Shown: in pieces, positions 50,682-59,218 of the stretch
How the letters are laid out: each line of letters begins with the position of its first letter
Numbering within the stretch: position 1 is the first letter of the stretch
NCBI GenBank assembly: GCA_910580195.1
Contig: CAJTWA010000002.1
Span: 104,947 to 168,946 of the forward strand
Source: an uncultured Lachnospiraceae bacterium
GTDB taxonomy: Bacteria; Bacillota; Clostridia; Lachnospirales; Lachnospiraceae
Reading direction: 5' to 3'
DNA length: 64,000 nucleotides
The notes under the pieces: model-generated
The model's input: only the letters and a program-made list of their open reading frames with translations
What the model was told of the DNA's origin: nothing
Databases searched by the model: none
Position numbers and translations under genes: made by a program

Positions 50682-50819
50682 CTAGCCAAATTTTCCCTGA
50701 TTGTTCCCTTTCCCCTAAGTTATCCCTGATAGCTCCCTTTCTTCCAAACCGTCCCTGATAACTGCCTTTCCTCCAAGTTTTCCTTGATAGTTCCTGTTAC
50801 TCTAAGCTGTCCCTGATGT
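50682..50819 (-). repeat. 29-bp tandem repeats derived from the FtsX-permease 3' end
   Basis: On the plus strand CCCTGAT recurs at 50695, 50724, 50753, 50782 (CCTTGAT) and 50811, an exact 29-bp period with five units. The unit at 50811 is the last part of the permease gene (ATCAGGGACAGC...TTAGAG then stop on the minus strand). The remaining four are noncoding copies filling the gap before the ATPase gene. Confidence 0.9.
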
Positions 50820-53445
50820 TTTCCTTCAAAACCCGGTTTTGCGCAAAGAAGGACAGGAGGAACAGGCAGGCTATGCCAAAGGCGCAGAAGGCAAGATGCA
50901 CAGGCAGGTTCCAGCCAGCTTTCAAATAAGACGCTTCAAACTGGGTTTCCAGCAGTTCAAGGAACGTCCCCGTATACCCAAATTCCTCCATAAACCGTTG
51001 GTAAGTCCCGATGTGCTTGATTGCAAAATACAGGAAATACCCCGCATGGCCCATCAGGCAGGCAGCCACGCTTATCAAAAGCCCTTTTGCAGCCAGCCGG
51101 GCGCGCAGTTTCCGCTTTGGCATCCCTATGGCCTGCAGCAAGGCGAAGGAACGCTTCTGTGCCAGTCCATGGAGCATTTCTATATTCAGCAGGGCCAATG
51201 CCAGCGTGAGGAAGATACATATGCCGCAAACCCAGATATGGAGCAAGGCCTGAATGGCCTCCTGCCGGTATGCAGTATTCTCTTCCCGCTGGTTGGAAAA
51301 ATTCAGGCGGTGCTCCGTGGCAGCCTTAGCCATCAGGTAATCGGTGGAAAAATACCCTGCATCCATCCCGGTATAGACATTGGCAATGGTATATCCATAT
51401 GTCTGGTTGCTCCAGACCCCATTTTGGAACCGGATGCCATCCTGGTCCGTTTCCGTCAGCTTTCTGGCAAATGCATTGGAGCCGATGACCGTATAATAAT
51501 CCGTCCCAAGCCATGAGAAATGAGGGTGCTGGCTTAAATCTGCGGTAATAATCCCTGCAACCTCTGCCTTCACATGGCTGGCTGCTGCAGGCTCCTGATA
51601 TTGTTCATAAAACGAAAGCATGTCCTCTTCTGAAATAAGATATAGGGGGCCGTCCGATACTATTTCCCCTATCCCATAGGCAGCCACCGTTACCGTATCC
51701 CCTATAGATACCCCAAAATCTTGATAATATACCCCCTCCAGTTCTATGCCTCCCTCCTTGTTATAGGGGAGGTATAAGAAAACAGATTCCCCATCCCAGA
51801 ATTTCTCCCTGTCAACTTCCCCTTCTATATACTGGAAAAGATCCTCCCAATTGTCCTCGGCAATCCCATAGGCGCCGCACCACAGCCCCTCTGGGCCGTT
51901 ATTTTGCCCCCCTGTTTCTGCGGTGTCCCACGGCTGCGCCCCATAACGGTGTCCCATCAGCAGTACGGCAAATGGATTTTCTTCCATGCCCAAAAATTCT
52001 AATGTGCCAGCGTCCTGATACCGGGCTTCTGTTTCCTCAATGCCGGGCAGGCTTTTTATATATTTGAGGAACCCATCCGTAATAAGGGAAACAGACATGC
52101 CGTCCTGGCCTGTATCCATGTGAAGGGTGTAGGAGCTAAGCTGCGCCCATAAATTATCAATATAAATGGGGAGCAGGGATTCCATATAACAGAAAATAAC
52201 CGCCAGCATCCCTGCAGAGGAAAGGAGCAGCCGGCCCAGCAACGCCCGCCCCCTTTTTCTGCCTGCCCAATGGAACAGCCGGTTCCCAGCAGACAGGCGT
52301 CCGCGCAGGGAATAACGGAAAATCAGGAAACGTGTGGCAAATACAGCCCCAAACCAAAGCAGCAGGATCCCTGCAGTGATGCCAGCCGGGATGGAGATAT
52401 AAAAAGCGCTGCCCTGCTCCATCAGAATCCGCAGCAAGGCCCAGGTCGCAAGGCCGCCTGCCGCAATCCCTGCCCCAGCGGCAGGCAGCAGGATAATCAT
52501 GGTTTCATAAAAGATAATGGCAGAAATCTGCTTTTTTGTTGCGCCAATGGTGCGGAATAGCTGGATGGAACGCATCTGCTCCTTAAACTGTACGGAGTAG
52601 ATAACAACCACGGCAGCAATGGTTATCATCAAAATCAGCGCAAGGTTCAGGTAATGGTAGTCTTCTTTTGCCATGGCCCCATAGGCAGAATTATTTTCCA
52701 CCGCAGTATCATATTCCCGCCTTAAGTATTGGTAAAGACTGTGGCTTTCTTCTGGCTCTGCGGACATGAAATACTGGTAAGTCCACGGGGCGCCAATCTC
52801 TTTTGCTGCGTGTTCTGTGACACAGGCCCCTACAAGGGGCACATCCAAAGCCCCGGTATCCCACAGCCCGGTATATTCCCGGAGCACGCCGCAAAGGATG
52901 AATTTTTTGACGGTAACACTGTTGCCCATATCCCTGAAAAATATGCTCCGCCCCTGCTCTTCTATGGCTTCTTTGTCCATGATCCATATGGTTAGCTCCT
53001 GCCCCAGCTCATAGCTGTATCCAAGGCTGCTTAAGACGTCCGCTTCTATGGCAATCTCATTGTCTTTGGTTGGGAATTTGCCGCTTTCAACTTCAAGGCG
53101 GCCAAGGGTGCGCAGGGAACCGTCTATTGTCCCAATCCCCGTAAGGGGCGTTGCCCCCCTGCCTACGAGGTTCCCATAGGCTGTTGCCGTCCCGTATCCC
53201 TGAATCCCCTGAATACGTCCCTCCTGCAAGCCAGCCTCCAAAGAACCTTGGCTGTAAACTGCAACATTCCATTCCCCATACATGTCATAACGCAGTTCCT
53301 TCCGGGTCTTATTCAGGCTTCCGGTGATGCTTACGTTAAGTATAGCAAATGTGATAGACAGAAAGCATGCCACGAACAGGCAGATGCTGCTCCTTTTCTT
53401 GCCCTTTAACCCATTTTGCGTAATATCCAGTAAGTAATTGCGCAT
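50797..53445 (-). CDS. FtsX-family ABC permease of a Bce-like module
   Basis: This permease of about 882 residues has an N-terminal helix (RSSICLFVACFLSITFAIL), a first extracytoplasmic domain (about 60-260) and a helix cluster (about 265-385, FtsX domain with QLFRTIGATKKQISAIIFYET). Further helices near 400-430 lead to a large second extracytoplasmic domain (about 430-720) and a final helix cluster (about 740-870, second FtsX domain with LLQAIGMPKRKLRARLA). It is longer than BceB (about 650) and has two soluble domains, so it may sense or extract a peptide or lipid-like substrate. ATG 53445 follows GGTGGTAAAT; ATG 53457 is an alternative. Confidence 0.87.
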   Translation of the reverse strand: MRNYLLDITQNGLKGKKRSSICLFVACFLSITFAILNVSITGSLNKTRKELRYDMYGEWNVAVYSQGSLEAGLQEGRIQGIQGYGTATAYGNLVGRGATPLTGIGTIDGSLRTLGRLEVESGKFPTKDNEIAIEADVLSSLGYSYELGQELTIWIMDKEAIEEQGRSIFFRDMGNSVTVKKFILCGVLREYTGLWDTGALDVPLVGACVTEHAAKEIGAPWTYQYFMSAEPEESHSLYQYLRREYDTAVENNSAYGAMAKEDYHYLNLALILMITIAAVVVIYSVQFKEQMRSIQLFRTIGATKKQISAIIFYETMIILLPAAGAGIAAGGLATWALLRILMEQGSAFYISIPAGITAGILLLWFGAVFATRFLIFRYSLRGRLSAGNRLFHWAGRKRGRALLGRLLLSSAGMLAVIFCYMESLLPIYIDNLWAQLSSYTLHMDTGQDGMSVSLITDGFLKYIKSLPGIEETEARYQDAGTLEFLGMEENPFAVLLMGHRYGAQPWDTAETGGQNNGPEGLWCGAYGIAEDNWEDLFQYIEGEVDREKFWDGESVFLYLPYNKEGGIELEGVYYQDFGVSIGDTVTVAAYGIGEIVSDGPLYLISEEDMLSFYEQYQEPAAASHVKAEVAGIITADLSQHPHFSWLGTDYYTVIGSNAFARKLTETDQDGIRFQNGVWSNQTYGYTIANVYTGMDAGYFSTDYLMAKAATEHRLNFSNQREENTAYRQEAIQALLHIWVCGICIFLTLALALLNIEMLHGLAQKRSFALLQAIGMPKRKLRARLAAKGLLISVAACLMGHAGYFLYFAIKHIGTYQRFMEEFGYTGTFLELLETQFEASYLKAGWNLPVHLAFCAFGIACLFLLSFFAQNRVLKENIRDSLE

Positions 53446-53521
53446 ATTTACCACCATCCCTTTCTAGCCAGCCAGTACGCTTGGCCTTTTCACCTTATGG
53501 CTTTATGGTAACACGCAGGCC

Positions 53522-54481
53522 TTACGGTTTCCTTACAGTTTCCCTTACAGGTTCGTAAGGTCTTTTCCCTTCCAAAATAGGCACCTCTAGGCGGAAGCAC
53601 GCCCCGCCGTCTTTTTGGTTCCCTGCCTGTATGCTGCCATGGTGCGCTTTCAGGATATCCTTTGCCATGCTCAGCCCAATGCCGTACCCTGCCTTCCCGT
53701 AACTGCCCCGGTGGAACCGCTCAAACAGATAGGGCAGCTCCTCCTCTGCAATCCCGGGACCTTCGTCCGTTACCTCCAGCACAAGGCTGTGGGTACGGTC
53801 AACTGCTGCAATGCTTACCACAGAGCCTTCCGGGGTGTGCTCAATGGCATTTTTCACGATATTTTCTACTGCTTGGGAAAACCAATAGCTGTCAAGGTAC
53901 AGTTCTGGCATCCCGGAAAGCTCAAGGGCAATCCCCACCCCTTTTTTCTTCCATAATGGTTCCAGCACGGTGATAGCCTTGCGGATTAACTGCCCTGCGT
54001 CGCAGCGTTCGGGCCGCATATTGATTTTCTGGGCCGCAAGCTGGCTACATTCTAGAATCCGCCTGACTTCCCCTGTCAGGCGTCCCATGCAGTTCTGGCA
54101 CTCTTCCAATTCCTTCTGGACGCCGGGCGGGGAAGGCTTTACCTGCGCCAAATCTAGGCGGATCTGCAGGGCAGTCAAGGATGTTTTCATCTGGTGGGCC
54201 ATATTTTCCATAAACTGGTTCAGGCGCCGTTCCCGCTCCTCCCAGTGTTTTTGCTGGTGTTTGGCCTGCGCTGCCACTGCAGCCAGCTGGTTCTTTAAGT
54301 TTTCCACCTTCCCTTCTTCTAAGGTTTCCTCTAGCTGGGTTTCCCCGTTTAATAAAAAATAATCTAATTCATGGACAAGCCGGTCTATCTTCTGTTCCAG
54401 CGCGTAACGCCGGCGTCGTTCCAGCAGGAACAGCCCGAAGGCCGCTAAGATCCCTATTATAGTTATGACTTTTTCTTCCAT
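53522..54481 (-). CDS. Sensor histidine kinase of the Bce-like module
   Basis: This kinase of about 319 residues has one or at most two short N-terminal helices (VITIIGILAAFGLFLL), a coiled coil, the H-box FMENMAHQMKTSLTALQIRL (about 115), N-box IVKNAIEHTPEGSVV, G1 VTDEGPGIAEEELPYLFERF and G2 YGIGLSMAKDIL. It has almost no extracytoplasmic loop, like intramembrane-sensing BceS kinases that read their permease's activity. ATG 54481 follows GAGGGCGGCAGG. It lies 10 nt after the regulator gene and 76 nt before the permease. Confidence 0.9.
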   Translation of the reverse strand: MEEKVITIIGILAAFGLFLLERRRRYALEQKIDRLVHELDYFLLNGETQLEETLEEGKVENLKNQLAAVAAQAKHQQKHWEERERRLNQFMENMAHQMKTSLTALQIRLDLAQVKPSPPGVQKELEECQNCMGRLTGEVRRILECSQLAAQKINMRPERCDAGQLIRKAITVLEPLWKKKGVGIALELSGMPELYLDSYWFSQAVENIVKNAIEHTPEGSVVSIAAVDRTHSLVLEVTDEGPGIAEEELPYLFERFHRGSYGKAGYGIGLSMAKDILKAHHGSIQAGNQKDGGACFRLEVPILEGKRPYEPVRETVRKP

Positions 54482-54491
54482 CCTGCCGCCC

Positions 54492-55181
54492 TCATTTTTG
54501 CACATGCACTGCCCAGCGGTAGCCAATCCCCCGGACAGTTTCAATGTAGGCCGTGCCTTGGTACGTGCCAAGCTTCTCCCTTAACCTGCTAATGTTGACG
54601 CTTAAGGTATTTTCGTCTACAAAAGCCCCATCCTTGTCCCAGACCTCGCTGAAAATCCTTTCCCGGCTCAGGGTGTGGGGCCAGCCCAGCAGCAGGCTTT
54701 GCGCAAGCTGCAATTCTATGGGGGTGAGGGGCAGGGGGGACTGGTCCTTGTATACTTGGTGCCTGCCCATGTCGTAAGAGAGTTCCCCGGAAGTAACCCG
54801 TAACCCGCAGGAGCGTTTCCCACGCCGCAAAAGCGCCTGTACCCGGACAAGGAGCTCCTGCAGCCGGAAAGGCTTCGTAATATAGTCATCGCCGCCCGCC
54901 GTAAAGCCCCGCACCACGTCCATTTCGCTTTGGTAAGCAGTCAGGAACAAGACTGGGATATCTGAAATTTCCCGGATTTTCCTGCATATGCCATAGCCAT
55001 TTTCTTCCCCTAGGTTTACGTCTAATATGATTAAATCCAGCTGCTGTTTTTTTAAGGCTTCGAAAGCCTTCTTTGGCTTTTCGCACCACTCGGCCTGATA
55101 GCCGTTCCCAATTAGGATGTCTGCCAGCCCTTGGGCGACAGCTTCGTCGTCTTCTACGATTAAAATGCATGGTTTGTCCAT
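54492..55181 (-). CDS. OmpR-family response regulator of the Bce-like module
   Basis: This 229-residue regulator has a receiver (ILIVEDDEAVAQGL, phospho-acceptor LIILDVNLGEENGYG, ITKPFRLQELLVRV) and a winged-helix Trans_reg_C domain (LPLTPIELQLAQSLLLGWPHTLSRERIFSEVWD, NTLSVNISRLREKLGT, ETVRGIGYRWAV). ATG 55181 is 8 nt after GGAGG. It is first in the order regulator, kinase, permease, ATPase, the standard layout of antimicrobial-peptide detoxification modules. Confidence 0.93.
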   Translation of the reverse strand: MDKPCILIVEDDEAVAQGLADILIGNGYQAEWCEKPKKAFEALKKQQLDLIILDVNLGEENGYGICRKIREISDIPVLFLTAYQSEMDVVRGFTAGGDDYITKPFRLQELLVRVQALLRRGKRSCGLRVTSGELSYDMGRHQVYKDQSPLPLTPIELQLAQSLLLGWPHTLSRERIFSEVWDKDGAFVDENTLSVNISRLREKLGTYQGTAYIETVRGIGYRWAVHVQK

Positions 55182-55269
55182 CGAGATCTCCTCCATCTTT
55201 AAATGCTATTGCTATTTTACCAAGTGTCTTACGGCTTTTCAAGATACTGCGGCTGCAGGGCGCACTTTC

Positions 55270-55320
55270 CTATGAAAGAAAAGGGCTGCCTTGGACACGT
55301 ACGCCAAGAACAGCCATTTT
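55270..55320 (-). terminator. Terminator after the small membrane protein gene
   Basis: On the minus strand GGCTGTTCTTGG pairs with CCAAGGCAGCC around a 9-nt loop and is followed by CTTTTCTTTC. Confidence 0.65.
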
Positions 55321-55378
55321 CATTCCATATTGCATTCAGGCAGAAAACAGCTGGCCTGCCTTCCGCAAAAACTGAACA

Positions 55379-55702
55379 TTACGAATACCTTCCCAAAATC
55401 CCCTTATAAACCCGGTATGCCAAATAAATCCCAACTGTGCAGCCGAACACCAGCAAAACAATCCCGGCAGTTGGAAAGGCCAGAAGTAAAATCCCCGCCC
55501 CTAAAAAAAATGACGCACACTTTTTAAGCAGCCCAGCCATTTCTTTATTATAGCCTTTTACATCCTTAACCTTATCTTTTAGCGAAGTATCTCCGCTCCA
55601 AAAATTAATAGGCTCCATGCTCCCTTTATTGTAAATACCCATAACAAAAAAAGGAAAAGCGCATAATAAGCAGCATACAAGGCCTATGATCCTTCCAGCC
55701 AT
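55379..55702 (-). CDS. Small two- to three-helix membrane protein, unknown
   Basis: This 107-residue protein has helices at about 4-22 (IIGLVCCLLCAFPFFVMGIY) and 66-100 (ASFFLGAGILLLAFPTAGIVLLVFGCTVGIYLAYRVYK). Between them is a charged loop (NFWSGDTSLKDKVKDVKGYNKEMAGLLKKC), a layout like DUF3784-type proteins. ATG 55702 is preceded by GAGGAGGTTGGAATAT. It has its own terminator downstream. No functional clue from neighbours. Confidence 0.75.
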   Translation of the reverse strand: MAGRIIGLVCCLLCAFPFFVMGIYNKGSMEPINFWSGDTSLKDKVKDVKGYNKEMAGLLKKCASFFLGAGILLLAFPTAGIVLLVFGCTVGIYLAYRVYKGILGRYS

Positions 55703-55860
55703 ATTCCAACCTCCTCAAAATTCTTTGAAAGAACAGCCCTTCCTACCCCACTCCTGCATTGTTTCCAAAACCGCCCATCCATCTTCTGCAAAGCCACATC
55801 CTTTATAGGAAAGGGAAAACCCAATACTTTCAAACCCGTCCCTCCTGTAGGATTTAGATG

Positions 55861-56820
55861 CTATTTATCACTGTACAAACTGCCAGAAAGCCTCTCTACT
55901 TCTACGGAGCTAAGGCCTGTATCTTCTGCGATTTCTTCAACTGTCATTTTTCCTCTTTTCAACATTCTGAGTGCTGTTTCTCTCTGGTTTTGGCTAATCC
56001 CTTGGCTAATCCCTTGACTAATCCCTTGGCTGATTCCCTGATTCAGAATAGTCCTTGCGCTTGTTTCAATTAATGCTCCGCTCATCATATCACCTACACC
56101 CTTCTGCACATTTTCATACTTCTGTGCAATTTCTTTCATCACATCGTCGGAAAGTTCTATGATTGTACGTTTGTCAAACGCACCAATCACCCCCTGCTGT
56201 TCCAGCCCATCAAGCCGTTCTAAAATTTCTCGGTACTCCGCTTTTAATTGCGCCAGTTTCTGCGCATTGCTATTATACTCTGGGAAACGTTTCTCATGTG
56301 AGAAAATGTAAAATGGGATTAGCATCAGCAAGCGTTTTCTAAAAATATCATCCAGTGAATATGCCTGCACTTTCATAACTGGTACACTGTACTGAACTGT
56401 CCCACCCGGTGTGGCAATCACATATTTCATTCTGTCCGGTGTTTTTTTGTAAGCCCTAAGATACAGAACCGCCGTATTCGGGAATGTCACAGTCAGTGTT
56501 TCCTCTGTAACTTCGCCCTCGTCAAGAGCTATCTGTGCGTCATATTCAAAAAGCCTTACCAAAATTTTCCCGTCAGGCAGGCTACTCTCACACTCAACAT
56601 GGTATTTCTTCGGTACTTTTCCAAAAACTGTGAAATTGGTGTCTGTAATCCGTTCTTTATCTGCCCCGTCCTGCTGGTCTAAAAAATGTTCGTTGGGGAA
56701 AAACCGGATTTCTTCCTCCCCTGTATATGTTTCCCCAAAAATTTCATTAATCACGGGGATAATCAGTTTCCGGCAGTCATTTAAGATTGTCCGGAATACC
56801 CCGTCATAAATATTTCCCAT
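55861..56820 (-). CDS. Rpn-family PD-(D/E)xK nuclease / putative transposase
   Basis: This 319-residue protein starts IYDGVFRTILNDCRKLIIPVINEIFG and has the nuclease core DTNFTVFGKVPKKYHVECESS, with E-x-E spacing expected for PD-(D/E)xK, and RLFEYDAQIAL. A coiled coil follows at about 195-225. Then come four tandem QGIS units (about 265-280) and a C-terminal helix-turn-helix (MTVEEIAEDTGLSSVEVERL). The QGIS repeats correspond to 12-bp DNA repeats at about 56000-56050. It belongs to the same broad family as 27678 but is not a close copy. ATG 56820 has a weak site. Confidence 0.83.
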   Translation of the reverse strand: MGNIYDGVFRTILNDCRKLIIPVINEIFGETYTGEEEIRFFPNEHFLDQQDGADKERITDTNFTVFGKVPKKYHVECESSLPDGKILVRLFEYDAQIALDEGEVTEETLTVTFPNTAVLYLRAYKKTPDRMKYVIATPGGTVQYSVPVMKVQAYSLDDIFRKRLLMLIPFYIFSHEKRFPEYNSNAQKLAQLKAEYREILERLDGLEQQGVIGAFDKRTIIELSDDVMKEIAQKYENVQKGVGDMMSGALIETSARTILNQGISQGISQGISQGISQNQRETALRMLKRGKMTVEEIAEDTGLSSVEVERLSGSLYSDK

Positions 56821-56896
56821 ATTGATTACCCCGTTTTTCTGATTTTTTCTAATTTTATAATATCATCTTTCCGTTCCAAATTCAATCTTTAGTAAT

Positions 56897-58128
56897 TTTG
56901 AGTTTCCCCATTTTTACTAGCTTGTCCATCAGATGGTTTATGGAATACTCGCTGGAAACAAACTACATCTGAGCGGAATCGCCCGTTCCCTGAAAGAAAA
57001 TATCACGTTGAAAAAGACCATCGACCGGCTGTCCAGAAACTTAGGTGCCTTTGATGGAAATCAGGTTGCCATGCAGGATTACCTATCCCTTGTAAAACAG
57101 CATATCAAAGAAGATTATGCCGTAATTGTCATTGACAACTCAGACATCGCAAAGCCGGCAAGCAAAAAGCTTGCGGCATTCTCTGAAATACGTGATGGGA
57201 GCACTGGTAAGATCACACAGGGCTATCTGACGATTGAATCCGCCGTGCTATCTGAGTCTGCAAAGATGCCCCTTCCAGCCTATGGGAAAGTATTTCCGGC
57301 GGCAGAGGAAAGGTTTGTAAGCGAAACCCATGAAAATCTGTGTTGCCTCCAATCCCTTTCTGAAAATTTCAGCCCGAAATGTGTCCGCACCCTCGACCGC
57401 GGATTTGATGCCAATGGCTATTACCGTTATTTCTTAAAACGTAGGGAGTGCTTTGTCATACGTGCCAAAAAGAACCGGAGTGCCATCTATAACGGGAAGG
57501 CCTGTAACGTCATGGATGTTGCATTAAAATAGAAAAGGGCATACCGTATGGATTTTAAAAATAAAAGTGGCAAGAGCATCCAGTGCAAAATAAGCTGCAA
57601 CCCTGTACGGCTTTGTGAATTTCCATCCAAAGAGCTGATGTTGACGGTAGTGTATGTCTTTGGGAAAGAACCCATGCTCCTGCTATCCAACCTGAAAATG
57701 CAGGAAAAGAAAAAGCTGTGCCACATCATTGCCAAAGTGTACCTGCCCCGGTGGCGGACCCCGGAATATTTCAAGTTCAAGAAACAGCAGTTTGAACTGG
57801 AATATTTACGGGTAATGTCCCTGCAGTCTATCCGTAGCCTGAACTTTTTTGCTACCCTTGCAGCAGGGTATATTGGCCTGACATCGTCTACCCACAGGGA
57901 AAGCATTTTTTGGGAAGAATTAAAAGAGTGCTCAAAACGTATATATGAGGTCCCCAAGTTTATTTTCTACGCATTAGGATATGCAATAGAGAGCATTGTG
58001 AGCATGAGTCGGACAGGAATACAGGGCATTCTTACGAAAAAAGCCAAATCACAACAGATGAATTTGTTTGAGCACTTTAAAATAGAGGATACCGGGGCAT
58101 TTGTATTTTAAAAATGGGGAAACTCAAA
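56897..58128 (+). mobile_element. Degenerate IS element (IS4-like), 1232 bp, with TIRs and 8-bp TSD
   Basis: Perfect 20-bp terminal inverted repeats: left TTTGAGTTTCCCCATTTTTA (56897-56916), right its complement (58109-58128). Both ends are flanked by TTAGTAAT (56889-56896 and 58129-58136), a perfect 8-bp target duplication. It contains one disrupted transposase gene. An internal deletion just inside the left end is likely because the transposase N-terminus is missing. Confidence 0.88.
56933..58111 (+). pseudogene. IS4-family DDE transposase, broken by an amber codon
   Basis: One reading frame spans 56933-58111 but is interrupted by TAG at 57530-57532 (...NVMDVALK-stop-KRAYRMDFKNKSG...). The first DDE Asp is in AVIVIDNSDIAKP and the second in VRTLDRGFDANGYY. 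In the third block YLPRWRTPEYFKFKKQQFELE a Pro stands where the YREK motif of related transposases has Glu, so catalysis may be lost as well. The left part lacks the usual N-terminal region before MVYGILAGNKLHLS. The element could move only if supplied with transposase in trans. Confidence 0.85.
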
Positions 58129-58172
58129 TTAGTAATATGCTGTTACTGCCTTGCCTTTAAGCCCTGATACCC

Positions 58173-58316
58173 GTAACTATTCAGCCTTCGGCTTCATAGT
58201 TACAGAATCCGGCCTATTAGAGTTTGCCTTATGGCAAAGAGGCCGGATTCTATTCCAGCCGTTACGTGTCCTTACGGACTTTGCAGCAAGCGCAAAGTCC
58301 TGGGCTGAACTGTTAC
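58173..58316 (+). mobile_element. MITE copy A (144 bp) with 8-bp target duplication
   Basis: It starts GTAACTATTCAGCC and ends in GTTAC, with terminal inverted repeats matching at 12 of 14 positions. TGATACCC flanks it directly on both sides (58165-58172 and 58317-58324). It is about 93% identical to the reverse-oriented copy at 23325-23467. It sits 36 bp to the right of the IS target duplication. It has no coding capacity of its own. Confidence 0.88.
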
Positions 58317-58363
58317 TGATACCCTGCAATTTGATGCGGATATCAGGGCTTTACACATTCTGC

Positions 58364-58393
58364 TTGTATTCTTCAGGGCAAGCGAAGTATAAT
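58364..58393 (+). promoter_or_regulatory. Promoter of the regulator-kinase-ABC operon
   Basis: TTGTAT (58364-58369), 18-nt spacer, TATAAT (58388-58393), about 120 nt before the regulator's start. Confidence 0.55.
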
Positions 58394-58513
58394 AAACATA
58401 CCATATTTACCTCGGAGGCACGGTATGGATTACATGGCAGCCAAAGAAGCCTGCCGATGGAAGATTTAAAAGTGTAAAAAGCAAAGAAAACAGGCCAAAG
58501 GAGGTTACCTGCG

Positions 58514-59218
58514 ATGAATGAATATAAAATTATGGCCGTGGACGATGAGCCGGATATTCTGGGTCTGCTCGAAAAGGCTTTAAATATTGAGGGCTTTCCT
58601 ACTGTCATAAAAATCGATACAGGCAGAAAGGCGGTAAATGCCTGCAAAGAAATACAGCCGGACATGATGATCTTAGATGTTATGCTGCCGGATATTGACG
58701 GCTACGAAGTGTGCAGGCAGATCCGGCAGTTTTCCAATTGCCCCATCCTGTTCCTTTCCTCCAAAAACGATGAATTAGATAAAATCCTGGGCCTGGCTGT
58801 CGGCGGCGACGATTATGTTACCAAGCCTTTCAGCCCGAAGGAAATTGCTTACAGGGTGAAAGCGCAGCTGCGCCGCATGGAATACAGGCAATGCCCCTGC
58901 AACAGCCAGGCAATAGAAATCGGAGCCTTAACGATTGATACGGATGGCTGCAGGGCGCTCAAAGACGGCAGGGACCTGGAGCTGACTGCCCGGGAGTTTG
59001 AGATATTGCAATACTTAGCGGAAAATAAAGGGCGGGTAATCAGCCGCGAGCGCATATATGAAGCGGTCTGGAACGAGGACAGCTTCGGCTGCGATAATAC
59101 GGTCATGGTCCATATCCGGCACCTGCGCGAGAAAATGGAAAACGATCCCACCGCCCCCATGTATCTTATCACAATGAAAGGCTTAGGCTATAAGCTGGTA
59201 AACCCTTATGAAAAGTAA
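58514..59218 (+). CDS. OmpR-family response regulator
   Basis: This 234-residue regulator has a receiver (KIMAVDDEPDILGLL, phospho-acceptor MMILDVMLPDIDGYE, YVTKPFSPKEI) and winged-helix domain (LTAREFEILQYLAENKGRVISRERIYEAVW, NTVMVHIRHLREKMEND, ITMKGLGYKLV). AAAGGAGG precedes ATG 58514. It overlaps the kinase gene by 11 nt. Direct 11-bp repeats before the ABC genes (60698 onward) are its likely target. Confidence 0.94.
   Translation: MNEYKIMAVDDEPDILGLLEKALNIEGFPTVIKIDTGRKAVNACKEIQPDMMILDVMLPDIDGYEVCRQIRQFSNCPILFLSSKNDELDKILGLAVGGDDYVTKPFSPKEIAYRVKAQLRRMEYRQCPCNSQAIEIGALTIDTDGCRALKDGRDLELTAREFEILQYLAENKGRVISRERIYEAVWNEDSFGCDNTVMVHIRHLREKMENDPTAPMYLITMKGLGYKLVNPYEK

Noticed and set aside
58151..58477. 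108-codon frame over MITE copy A
   Set aside because: Same repeat-derived sequence as at 23325; the frame exists in both copies only because the element is repeated.
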